Origin: CAYJAY01 sp964370715
GTDB lineage: Bacteria > Bacillota > Clostridia > Oscillospirales > Ruminococcaceae
Assembly (NCBI GenBank): GCA_964370715.1
Contig: CAYJKJ010000004.1
Coordinates: 1-64,000 of the forward strand
Direction of reading: 5' to 3'
DNA length: 64,000 bases
Shown: piece by piece, positions 8,430 through 16,179 of the stretch
Layout: every line of letters begins with the position of its first letter
How positions within the stretch are numbered: the stretch's first letter is position 1
Program-made: the position numbers and the translations under genes
Notes under the pieces: generated by a model
The model's input: only the letters and a program-made list of their open reading frames with translations
Database searches by the model: none
What the model was told of the DNA's origin: nothing

Positions 8430-9791
8430 CTATAGTTCAAAAAGGGCTTCTTTTATAACTTCACACACCGTTGGATGTGGGAAAACAAGCTTTTTGAGCG
8501 AGGCTAGCGGTATTTGTTGTTCAACCATAAGCGCTACGCCATAAATGCTTTCGGAGGCGCTGTTTCCTATCATCGAAACGCCAAGCACACGGTCATTTTT
8601 GTTGTCATAAATAAGCTTTAATATTCCATCGGTTGTGTGGTTTTCGGCGATGTATCTTCCGCTATATGTCATCGGTAGCGTTAGGCATTTAAAGTCGAAC
8701 CCTTTTTCTTTTGCGGTTTTTTCGGTTTCGCCAACGCAAGCAACTTCGGGGTTGGTGTAGATAACCGAAGGAATAGCAAGATAGGACATTCGGTCTTTAA
8801 TTCCTAGTATATTGCTAACCGCAACTTCGGCTTCACGGTATGCGGTGTGGGCTAGCATCATTTTGCCGTTGACGTCGCCCACTGCATATACACCGTTTAC
8901 ATTAGTGCTCATAAAATCATCGGTGACGATGTTTCCTCGTTCGAGGTTTATGCCGAGTGTTTCAAGGCCGATGTTGTCGGTGACTGCTTTTCTTCCGATA
9001 GAAACGAGAACTTTGTCTGCTTTAATCGTTTGGCTTTCGCCGTTTTGTTGATATGTTATGCTGTTATTTGAAAAATCGGTGACTTTGCATTCAAGCTTGA
9101 AATCTATTCCCTTTTTCTTGTAGTTTTCAAGCAGAATTTTTGCAATGTCTTGATCTATCGGGCCGCCGATAGAGGGGAGCATCTCAACCACCGTTACGTT
9201 GCTTCCCATCGAGTTGTAGTAGGACGCCATCTCAAGACCGATAACCCCTCCGCCAACGACGACAAAATCTTTTGGTATTTCGCAAAGGTCGAGAACCTCT
9301 TTGTTTGTTAGCGCAAAGTTTTGTTCAATCGCTTGTTTAAGCCCATTAATTGGGGGGAGAATGGGGGTGCTTCCTGTTGCGATGATAAGATTTTTTGCTG
9401 TGTATTCCTCGTCTCCACACGAAACAACAAATCCGCCGGTAGTTCTGCCTTTAATCGTTGCCGGTTGTTTAACAACCTCAACTTTATTTTTTTTCATCTT
9501 CATGCCAACGCCGGCAACAAGCTTTTTAACAACGCCGTTTTTGCGTTCGATAACTGCGGCTTGATCAACTTTTACGCCCGATACCGAAACGCCGTAATGG
9601 TCGCCGCCGTTTGCATAGTCGAAAACTTTTGCGCTATGTAGCAATGCTTTTGAAGGAACGCAACCTTCGTTTAGGCAAACACCACCGAGCGATGCTTTTT
9701 CAAAAAGCGTTACGCTAAGCCCTGCCGCTCCGGCTCGCTCTGCGGCGCAATAACCTCCGGGGCCGCCGCCGATTACAATTATATCTTTCAT
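8430..9791 (-). CDS. lpdA: Dihydrolipoamide dehydrogenase (E3)
   Basis: FAD-dependent disulfide oxidoreductase that reoxidises dihydrolipoyl-E2 and makes NADH. It starts with the FAD motif GGGPGGYCAAE (8-18), followed by the redox pair Cys39 and Cys44 in VCLNEGCVPSK. A second Rossmann motif, VVGGGVIGLEMA, lies near 178, and VYAVGDVNG near 302. The C-terminal PHPTVCE carries the catalytic His439; the residue two before it, His in most relatives (HAHPT), is Phe here. Length of 453 residues is slightly short but complete; there is no N-terminal lipoyl domain. It lies 45 bases before the E1 gene and 38 bases after E2. Confidence 0.93.
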   Translation of the reverse strand: MKDIIVIGGGPGGYCAAERAGAAGLSVTLFEKASLGGVCLNEGCVPSKALLHSAKVFDYANGGDHYGVSVSGVKVDQAAVIERKNGVVKKLVAGVGMKMKKNKVEVVKQPATIKGRTTGGFVVSCGDEEYTAKNLIIATGSTPILPPINGLKQAIEQNFALTNKEVLDLCEIPKDFVVVGGGVIGLEMASYYNSMGSNVTVVEMLPSIGGPIDQDIAKILLENYKKKGIDFKLECKVTDFSNNSITYQQNGESQTIKADKVLVSIGRKAVTDNIGLETLGINLERGNIVTDDFMSTNVNGVYAVGDVNGKMMLAHTAYREAEVAVSNILGIKDRMSYLAIPSVIYTNPEVACVGETEKTAKEKGFDFKCLTLPMTYSGRYIAENHTTDGILKLIYDNKNDRVLGVSMIGNSASESIYGVALMVEQQIPLASLKKLVFPHPTVCEVIKEALFEL

Positions 9792-9829
9792 AATTAAAAC
9801 AATATTCCTTTCGTTTGGTTAATGTTAAA

Positions 9830-11080
9830 CTACACAACCAGCAATGCGCTGAAGTTTGCGAGGTTAGAGCAGAGATCTTTAAGGAAACGTGCCGCCGGTG
9901 CGCCATCTAGAGCTCTGTGGTCAAACGTTAACGAAAGCCCCATGCTTTGGTATGTAGTTATGTTTCCTCCGACAGTTTTAACCTTTTCTTCCAAACCGCA
10001 AACACCAAGGATTGCAACTTCGGGTGGGTTGATAACGGGGGTGAAGCTCTCGATACCGAGGTTGCCAAGGTTGGTCACGGTGAATGTTCCGCCCGAAAGA
10101 AGATCGGGGCTTATCGAGCCGCTCTGCGCCGCTTTTGCAACCGTTTTCGCCTCTTTGCTAAGTTGCGTTAACGAAAGGGTGTTTGCCGCCATGATTTTTG
10201 GAACAAGCAGACCTTTTTCGGTGTCGACAGCAAGCCCTAGATTGACGTTGCCAAACACACGCAATAGATCATCATAGTAGTGGGCGTTGAGGTTACGGTG
10301 GGTGTTAAGCGTTTTGACAACAGCATACAACACCATATCGTTGAGGGTGATACCCTCTTTTGAGGGATCGCCGCAAGATTTTAAAGATTTGCGTAGTTTT
10401 TGGATCTCGGTTGCATCAAAGCTTGAGTTGAGGGTTAGCTGTGCCATGTTCGAGATCGAAGCGTGCATAGCTTTCGCTATCGCTTTACGTATGTTGGAGT
10501 GTGGTATATCTTGATCCGCAAAAACAGGAGCGGATGCCAAAGCTTGTGTGGTTGTCGGGACAAATTCTCCGTTCAAAACCGCTCTTATATCTCGCTCTAT
10601 CGTTCTGCCGTTAGGGCCTGTTGCCGGAGCGTTTGTTGGGTCAACTCCGTTTTTCAAAGCGAGTTGCTTTGCTCGAGGGCTAATTCCGTTTTGAACTGCG
10701 CTTGCCGTTTGAGCCGGCGCTGTCGCAACAGGAGCTGTCGAAACGGGCGGTGCGCTTGTTGCCGGTGCTGTTGGCGCTGGCGCTGTCGGAGCGGCTTCGG
10801 GCTTAGATTCTTCTGATGGTTTGAATTCGTCGATGTTTTCGCCTTTTTCTCCTATTACACAGATGTTTCCAAGAGCCGGAACATCGGAACCTTCTTCATA
10901 AAATATCGCAAGAATTTCCCCATCAAAACTGCTTGCTTCATCAAACGAGGCTTTGTCGGTTTCATAGGAAAAAAGCATCTCTCCGCTTTTGATCATATCC
11001 CCGACTTTCTTATGCCATTTTGTCAGTACACATTCATCGACCGTCATACCGGGTTTTGGCATTACTACTGCTTTTGCCAT
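9830..11080 (-). CDS. Dihydrolipoamide acyltransferase (E2)
   Basis: Core acyltransferase of the complex, moving an acyl group from E1 to CoA. One lipoyl domain occupies residues 1-78, with the modified Lys43 in ETDKASFDE. A Pro/Ala/Thr-rich hinge (about 92-130) follows, then a peripheral-subunit-binding domain near 132-168 (ISPRAKQLALKNGVD) and the catalytic domain from about 190, with the active-site DHRALDG near residue 388. The single lipoyl domain and hinge match the usual Gram-positive E2 plan. The family signature cannot tell acetyl- from branched-chain acyl specificity. Its lipoate is presumably supplied by the LplA encoded downstream. Confidence 0.93.
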   Translation of the reverse strand: MAKAVVMPKPGMTVDECVLTKWHKKVGDMIKSGEMLFSYETDKASFDEASSFDGEILAIFYEEGSDVPALGNICVIGEKGENIDEFKPSEESKPEAAPTAPAPTAPATSAPPVSTAPVATAPAQTASAVQNGISPRAKQLALKNGVDPTNAPATGPNGRTIERDIRAVLNGEFVPTTTQALASAPVFADQDIPHSNIRKAIAKAMHASISNMAQLTLNSSFDATEIQKLRKSLKSCGDPSKEGITLNDMVLYAVVKTLNTHRNLNAHYYDDLLRVFGNVNLGLAVDTEKGLLVPKIMAANTLSLTQLSKEAKTVAKAAQSGSISPDLLSGGTFTVTNLGNLGIESFTPVINPPEVAILGVCGLEEKVKTVGGNITTYQSMGLSLTFDHRALDGAPAARFLKDLCSNLANFSALLVV

Positions 11081-11129
11081 ATTATTTCGCTACCTTCCTT
11101 TTTTTGATTGTTATATGTTGAATTTTGGA

Positions 11130-12383
11130 TTATATATTTTTTGCATTTTCCAAAAGATAGTCTTCCGCTTGTTTTGTGAACAATCCTTCGGGGCAAAGTT
11201 TAGCAAGCTCTTTGAAAAGCGGATCGGTTTGCCCGACCTTTTCAAAATCTTCGATAGCGGTTAGCGGTAGATCTTTGTGGGTGTAGATAAGCTTTTTACC
11301 GCCCGGGATTTGAGGAAGATTTAATGTAGCTTCAGCAACTGCATTTAATCCGCCGATATGTGTTATCATAAACGAGGGATTAATTCTTCCGTCCGACATC
11401 ATCGCCAACACTTCTCGAAGATCATCGTTGTTTCCGCCCGAAGCCGCCGCAATGTGTGTGTTTGCGTAGTGTACATTGTAGAAATTCATCTTGGCGCTAA
11501 ACGTTGTGTCGGAAGGGCCTGCGAAAAAGTTTAGGCAACCGTCACGAGCCAAAAGCGCATCAGCTTGTTCAACAAGCGGTGTCACGGGAGCGAGAACAAA
11601 AACATCGTCGTAGCCGTTGTTATTAGTGAGCGCCATCAAGCGTTCAAATGAATCTTTGCCGGAGGTGTTGAGATAGTGAAGATCCACGCCTTGTTTTTTT
11701 GCATATTCTTTTGACAGGAATTTTTCAGCACGAGAAAGCCTTACATCATCGATATCGGTTACAACCAAAACCGAGGGGCGAACATCTGCCGCTAAAGCAT
11801 ACTGTATTGCGCAAAGCCCCATAGGCCCACACCCTGCGGCAATAAGCATATTTCCGTTTGGTTTAATTCCCATTTCGTGTTGATATACGCCTTGTTTTGT
11901 GTGGTAGTTTGAATGGAAAGACCCGGCAACACAAGACACCGGTTCAGCAAGCGAACCTAGGAAAAAGCTGTCACCGCTATAGTCCATAAGACAATCTTGA
12001 ATCATGACGACTGCAGGTATTATGACATAGGTTGCGTTTCCTCCGATATATTTAAAGGAATAACCGGGAGCATCTAGGCTTCCTTTGTAGTTAAGCGCCG
12101 GTTGGATAACGAATTTTTGCCCGGCTTTGAAACGGTCGGCGTATTGAGAGCCAACTTCGACGATTTCGCCGCAAAATTCATGGCCGATTATTATTGGGTT
12201 TTTGTCGCAATCATCCGGAACACGTTTGTGGTCGCTTCCTTGTTTTGCCGCTTTGTATGAGGACATACAAAGGCTGTCGGTAACTACTTTGGCTAGGATT
12301 TCGTCATTGGCGATTGCCGGGAGTTCGAACTCCTCTAGTCTTAGATCCTCTTTGCCGTAAAGGCGAATAGCTTTAGTCTTCAT
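11130..12383 (-). CDS. Zn-dependent dehydrogenase, L-sorbose-1-phosphate reductase-like
   Basis: A medium-chain dehydrogenase of 417 residues. Cys39 and the pair His68-Glu69 (GHEFCGEIVEVG) are the catalytic zinc ligands, with a further acidic ligand in SLAEPVSC. The Rossmann motif AAGCGPMGLCAIQYA lies near 185. The four-cysteine structural zinc loop of classical alcohol dehydrogenases is absent. Overall it resembles the SorE-type reductases that interconvert sorbose-1-phosphate and glucitol-6-phosphate. It overlaps the DeoR gene by 11 bases, so it is translationally coupled and is the first enzyme gene of the operon. Substrate is inferred from family and from the SDR neighbour. Confidence 0.85.
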   Translation of the reverse strand: MKTKAIRLYGKEDLRLEEFELPAIANDEILAKVVTDSLCMSSYKAAKQGSDHKRVPDDCDKNPIIIGHEFCGEIVEVGSQYADRFKAGQKFVIQPALNYKGSLDAPGYSFKYIGGNATYVIIPAVVMIQDCLMDYSGDSFFLGSLAEPVSCVAGSFHSNYHTKQGVYQHEMGIKPNGNMLIAAGCGPMGLCAIQYALAADVRPSVLVVTDIDDVRLSRAEKFLSKEYAKKQGVDLHYLNTSGKDSFERLMALTNNNGYDDVFVLAPVTPLVEQADALLARDGCLNFFAGPSDTTFSAKMNFYNVHYANTHIAAASGGNNDDLREVLAMMSDGRINPSFMITHIGGLNAVAEATLNLPQIPGGKKLIYTHKDLPLTAIEDFEKVGQTDPLFKELAKLCPEGLFTKQAEDYLLENAKNI

Positions 12384-13149
12384 TTGGTTCTCCTTGTAAA
12401 ATTTTAATGTTTGGGTTTTGTTGTTTTATATAGTCAATGTATTTTCTTGGGGTTAATTTACTCACGACAAGGACATCAATGTCGGAAGGAAAACAAAAGG
12501 TGTAGGGCAAGCTTTTGCCAAACTTTGTGTCGTCGGCTATCATGACAACTCGAGAAGCTCGCTTTATAACAAATCGCTTGAGTTCACATTCGGTGTCGCT
12601 TCCGCAACTGAATTCACTGCCGATTGAGTAGCCCGAAGTAGCCATAAAAACTGTGTGGAAGTTGATGCTTTCAAAAAACGAGAGGGAACTCGAACCCGAG
12701 ATCGAAAGGCTTCGTTTGTTTAACCGACCGCCGGGGAGAAAAACGTCTACATTTTGTTTTTGGCTAAGTTCTTGAGCAACGTTTGTTCCCGAGGTGTACA
12801 CCCTTAAAGGGATATCTTCAAGCTCTTTTGCAAGACAGTTGATGGTTGAACCGCTGTCGAAAAAAACACAACCGTCTTTTTCGCAAAACTGCGAGGCTAG
12901 CTGGGCTAGCTCGGTTTTTTGAACAAGGTTGTCGACCATTCGGTGCATAATAGTGTCTTCCAACACAACCTTGTCTATTCGCCTTGCGCCGCCTCGGATT
13001 TTTATCAGCAACCCTTGCTCGGCAAGATGATCGATATCACGCCGCAAAGTCATCAAAGAATAGCTTGGCAACAACTGCGAAAGATCCTTTAGATAAACAA
13101 AAATTCTTTCGTTGCAGATCTCTAAAATTTTTTCTTGTCGTTCGTTCAC
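12373..13149 (-). CDS. DeoR-family transcriptional repressor of the sugar operon
   Basis: An N-terminal DeoR helix-turn-helix (residues about 1-56; the LMTLRRDIDHL recognition helix and IRGGARR wing are clear) is followed by a DeoRC sensor domain with the sugar-phosphate-binding motif DSGSTINCLAKEL (about 98-110). Such proteins repress until a sugar phosphate binds. It is the promoter-proximal gene of the operon and overlaps the Zn dehydrogenase gene. The start is a GTG preceded by AAAGGTG. Its likely operator is at 13159-13228, overlapping its own promoter, so the whole operon, including the repressor, is probably induced by a pathway intermediate. Confidence 0.9.
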   Translation of the reverse strand: MNERQEKILEICNERIFVYLKDLSQLLPSYSLMTLRRDIDHLAEQGLLIKIRGGARRIDKVVLEDTIMHRMVDNLVQKTELAQLASQFCEKDGCVFFDSGSTINCLAKELEDIPLRVYTSGTNVAQELSQKQNVDVFLPGGRLNKRSLSISGSSSLSFFESINFHTVFMATSGYSIGSEFSCGSDTECELKRFVIKRASRVVMIADDTKFGKSLPYTFCFPSDIDVLVVSKLTPRKYIDYIKQQNPNIKILQGEPNED

Positions 13150-13158
13150 AACATCACC

Positions 13159-13196
13159 TTTGTTATTTTATGATACATTTTGTTATCTTTGTAACA
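13159..13196 (-). promoter_or_regulatory. Candidate DeoR operator (direct and inverted repeats)
   Basis: TTTGTTAT occurs at 13159-13166 and again at 13179-13186, exactly 20 bases (two helical turns) apart. The second copy is also the left arm of TGTTATCTTTGTAACA (13181-13196), an inverted repeat covering the predicted transcription start. This spacing fits a DeoR-family operator. Confidence 0.5.
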
Positions 13197-13198
13197 TC

Positions 13199-13227
13199 AT
13201 TATATCGGAAGTTATCGTTGATGTCAA
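13199..13227 (-). promoter_or_regulatory. Consensus sigma-A promoter of the DeoR/2-oxoacid dehydrogenase operon
   Basis: Read on the minus strand, TTGACA (13227-13222) and TATAAT (13204-13199) are both perfect consensus boxes with a 17-base spacer. The -35 box lies in a 12-bp palindrome, GTTGATGTCAAC (13217-13228), a further possible repressor site. The remaining part of the 443-base gap up to 13592 holds only the chemoreceptor promoter; I see no gene in it. Confidence 0.8.
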
Positions 13228-13528
13228 CAAAATATCACATATATTCACATAATTTTTTATAAAAACAATTGAGCGTTATAAAAACTGCAAAAAAGCAGAT
13301 ACTATTGTAAAAAGATGAATATTTATTTAAAAAATGTAGGGTTATTTTTAAGGTTATAATGTATTAAAAATACATTACAGTTTGCGGTAGTTAATCCAAA
13401 ACAGGTGGTTTTTTAAAAAAAGTTAAAAATTTTTTGTGGGAGACAAAAAAACAAACAGGTATTGATATTGCATAAATTTCAAGTGTTAAATTTTAGTTAA
13501 AATTCAGCTAAATTCTTATCGTTTTTTG

Positions 13529-13557
13529 TTGAAATAATCGTTAATATATGGTATTCT
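13529..13557 (+). promoter_or_regulatory. Sigma-A type promoter of the chemoreceptor gene
   Basis: TTGAAA at 13529-13534 and TATTCT at 13552-13557, spacer 17 bases. An AAGGAG ribosome binding site follows about ten bases before the ATG at 13593. No flagellar sigma-D style promoter was obvious. Confidence 0.5.
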
Positions 13558-13592
13558 TTTAGCGGATATTGAGTTTAAGGAGACTTTAAAAT

Positions 13593-15557
13593 ATGAAAAC
13601 AATAAAAAACAAGATAATGATAGCGATTTTATGCACAATCGTTGCTAATGCTCTTATCTTAGGGGTGCTTTCAAGCACCACAACTATGTCAGCGTCGATA
13701 GAAACAACGAAAAACACGCTTGAAGAAACGGCGGTTATTGCGGCGCAGACCGCAAGCAGCACGATAGGTAACTACACCGTTGCGGTGGGAGAGATGGCGA
13801 CTAGCGAAACGCTCGTATCTTCGGACGTTTCGATAGAACAAAAACAGGAATACATCAATGGAAAAACGGTGCAGTATTATATGCGCTACGGCAGTATGCT
13901 TGATGCTAACGGTGTTGATCTTTTCACAGGAGAGGATTTTTCAAACACAGCGTTTTATAAAGGTGCTATTGGCGGACAAGCTTTTTTCTCTGAACCATAT
14001 ATAAGTGATGACAAAACCGATGCATACATTGCGGTTTCCGCTCCGGTTATGGAGGGGGAAACGTTGGTTGGTGTATTGTATTTCTATTGTGACACGCTGG
14101 TTTTGCAAAACCTAGTTGAAAGTGTTTCGCTAGGAGAATCGGGAAGTGCATATATTCTAGACAGCAACGGAACAACGCTTGCATATAACGATTATTCTTT
14201 AGTTCTTGACCAATCAAATTCAATTGAAGAATTAAAAAGCAACCCCGAAGATCAGTCTTTGGTTCAACTTGCTGCGATAGAACAGCTTATGATAAACGGC
14301 GAAACAGGGGTTGGTTCATACGAATATCATGGCGTTGAGGAGTATCAAGCCTATGCACCGATACCCAACACAAATGGTTGGAGCATTGCGGTGTCCTCAA
14401 CCGAAAGCGAGCTTTTGGCTGCGGCGTTTGATTCGGTAATGTTGATTTCAATTGTCGGTGTCGTTATGGTTGTGCTTGGAATGGGTCTTGCTATATACAC
14501 AGGTTCGTCGATTGGCAAGCCGATTGTTCAATGTGTTGCAAGGCTTAATGCTTTGGCAAAAGGAGATTTGACCTCGCCTGTGCCAACTATTCGCACCAAA
14601 GACGAAACACATCAGCTGGCTCAATCTACCGAAGCTATTATATCAAGCCTTTCGGATATTATATTTGATTTAGATAGCGTTCTTTCTAAAATGGCGGATG
14701 GTATGTTAGATATCGAAACGCAAAAGAGCGAGGCATATATTGGGGATTATCAATCTCTTCAAACCTCGGTTGTGCGTATTGCAAACAGCCTTCGCTCAAC
14801 GATGGGGCAGATAAACGGCGCAACGGAACAGGTTAATTTGGGTGGAGACCAAGTTGCGGCGGGCGCTCAGATGTTGGCGCAGGGTGCAACGGAGCAAGCC
14901 TCTTCGATACAAGAGTTAGCCTCTACCGTTGAACATATAACTCAAAAATCATCGCAAACCGCAAAAGATGCTAACGAGGCAAGAGAAGCAAACGAAAAAT
15001 CGCAGATAGCGCTAACCGACAGCAAACAACAGATGGGACAGATGTTGGACGCTATGCAGGAGATAAACGACAAAGCAACTGAAATTAGCAAAATAGTTAA
15101 GACTATAGATGACATTGCGTTCCAAACAAACATCCTTGCGTTAAACGCCGCAGTTGAAGCGGCGAGAGCGGGCGCTTCGGGAAGAGGATTTGCCGTTGTT
15201 GCGGAGGAAGTCAGAAACCTTGCCGCAAAGTCTGCTTTATCGGCAAAAGACACCACGCTTTTAATTAACGAAACGATAGCGGTTGTCAGAAACGGCAACC
15301 AAATTGCAAACGAAACTTCCAAAGCGATAGGAATCGTTGGGCAAAACGCCACCGAACTCGGCGAACTCGTTAATCGAATTGCGTCGCTTGCAGAGGAACA
15401 AGAGGAAGCCGCAAACCAAATTAACTATGGTATGGAGCAGATCTCTTCCGTTGTTCAATCCAACACCGCAACGGCAGAAGAAAGCGCCGCAACAAGCCAG
15501 CAACTTTCTCGACAAGCACACACGCTTGAAGAACTGGTTGGTCGTTTTCACTTTTAG
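13593..15557 (+). CDS. Methyl-accepting chemotaxis protein with dCache-type sensor
   Basis: A 654-residue transmembrane chemoreceptor. A first membrane helix (about 8-30) precedes a 250-residue extracellular sensor resembling a dCache domain (GGQAFFSEPYISDD, SAYILDSNGTTLAYN). The second membrane helix is near 283-305, followed by HAMP (about 306-360). The cytoplasmic signalling hairpin has the conserved tip IDDIAFQTNILALNAAVEAA (about 507-526), preceded and followed by methylation helices. It should control CheA and hence motility in response to a small ligand. Being next to the sugar loci it could sense one of their substrates, but that is guesswork. There is no CheW or CheB tether at the C terminus. 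Confidence 0.93.
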   Translation: MKTIKNKIMIAILCTIVANALILGVLSSTTTMSASIETTKNTLEETAVIAAQTASSTIGNYTVAVGEMATSETLVSSDVSIEQKQEYINGKTVQYYMRYGSMLDANGVDLFTGEDFSNTAFYKGAIGGQAFFSEPYISDDKTDAYIAVSAPVMEGETLVGVLYFYCDTLVLQNLVESVSLGESGSAYILDSNGTTLAYNDYSLVLDQSNSIEELKSNPEDQSLVQLAAIEQLMINGETGVGSYEYHGVEEYQAYAPIPNTNGWSIAVSSTESELLAAAFDSVMLISIVGVVMVVLGMGLAIYTGSSIGKPIVQCVARLNALAKGDLTSPVPTIRTKDETHQLAQSTEAIISSLSDIIFDLDSVLSKMADGMLDIETQKSEAYIGDYQSLQTSVVRIANSLRSTMGQINGATEQVNLGGDQVAAGAQMLAQGATEQASSIQELASTVEHITQKSSQTAKDANEAREANEKSQIALTDSKQQMGQMLDAMQEINDKATEISKIVKTIDDIAFQTNILALNAAVEAARAGASGRGFAVVAEEVRNLAAKSALSAKDTTLLINETIAVVRNGNQIANETSKAIGIVGQNATELGELVNRIASLAEEQEEAANQINYGMEQISSVVQSNTATAEESAATSQQLSRQAHTLEELVGRFHF

Positions 15558-15590
15558 CATTATTAGAAATTAAATCTTTATATTTTAAAC

Positions 15591-15637
15591 CACCCCCAAA
15601 AGTTAGCGGTTAAAGCTGCTTTTGGGGGTGATTTTTT
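15591..15637 (+). terminator. Strong terminator after the chemoreceptor gene
   Basis: CACCCCCAAAAG (15591-15602) pairs perfectly over 12 bp with CTTTTGGGGGTG (15619-15630), followed by ATTTTTT. Confidence 0.9.
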
Positions 15638-15698
15638 GGAAACAGTCGCCTATGTTTGACATCTTTACACAGTTAAATGATAAAAAACAGCTTATCGC

Positions 15699-15727
15699 TT
15701 GACTATTGTAAGGTTATATGATACTAT
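15699..15727 (+). promoter_or_regulatory. Promoter of the DEAD-box helicase transcript
   Basis: TTGACT (15699-15704) and TACTAT (15722-15727) with a 17-base spacer. If used, it gives a leader of about 445 bases before the helicase ATG. A second TATAAT lies at 15926-15931 without a good -35 box. Confidence 0.5.
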
Positions 15728-15734
15728 TCAAATT

Positions 15735-16179
15735 CTGGGATTATCTCATAATTATTTCTCACACCTACGATTTTTCAGGGTTTATTTCGATTTCGTGCAT
15801 ATGTCTGTATAGTAAACCTGATGGTTAAACTCAGTTTAACGATTATTTAAGAAAAGCAGTAACTGTGTTAAAACAAAAATTAATGCTTAAGCATTAAAAA
15901 ACGGTTTGTTTTTTTGTGTCGCTTGTATAATGATAGCTTATGCTACAACAAAAGTAGTTGCTATAACGGTACAGATTATGCATGGAATTAATATATTGAT
16001 ATAACAGAAAGATTTAATATGCGAAGAGAATAACTAGGGTGCAACAAATTTGTTTGTTGGGCTTTGGCTTGTTCCTGTCGCTTAGCCTTTCACACAGGGG
16101 TAACATTATCAATATAGATTTTATAGGTTTTATAAATTGTATAAACTTTGAACCCCACACCACAAAACGATGGAGAAAT
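15735..16179 (+). promoter_or_regulatory. Long untranslated leader of the helicase gene
   Basis: About 445 bases without a convincing coding frame. It contains the inverted repeat GTTAAAC-TCA-GTTTAAC (15824-15840) and a perfect 16-bp palindrome TAATGCTTAAGCATTA (15881-15896). Long structured leaders are a feature of cold-shock helicase and cold-shock protein mRNAs; a similar role here is inference. A GTG-started extension of the helicase frame from 16039 is open, but it does not look like helicase sequence. Confidence 0.35.

Noticed and set aside
16039..16179. N-terminal extension of the helicase from a GTG
   Set aside because: The 47 added residues do not resemble helicase sequence, and the ATG at 16180 has GGAG in front and starts the Q motif at once.
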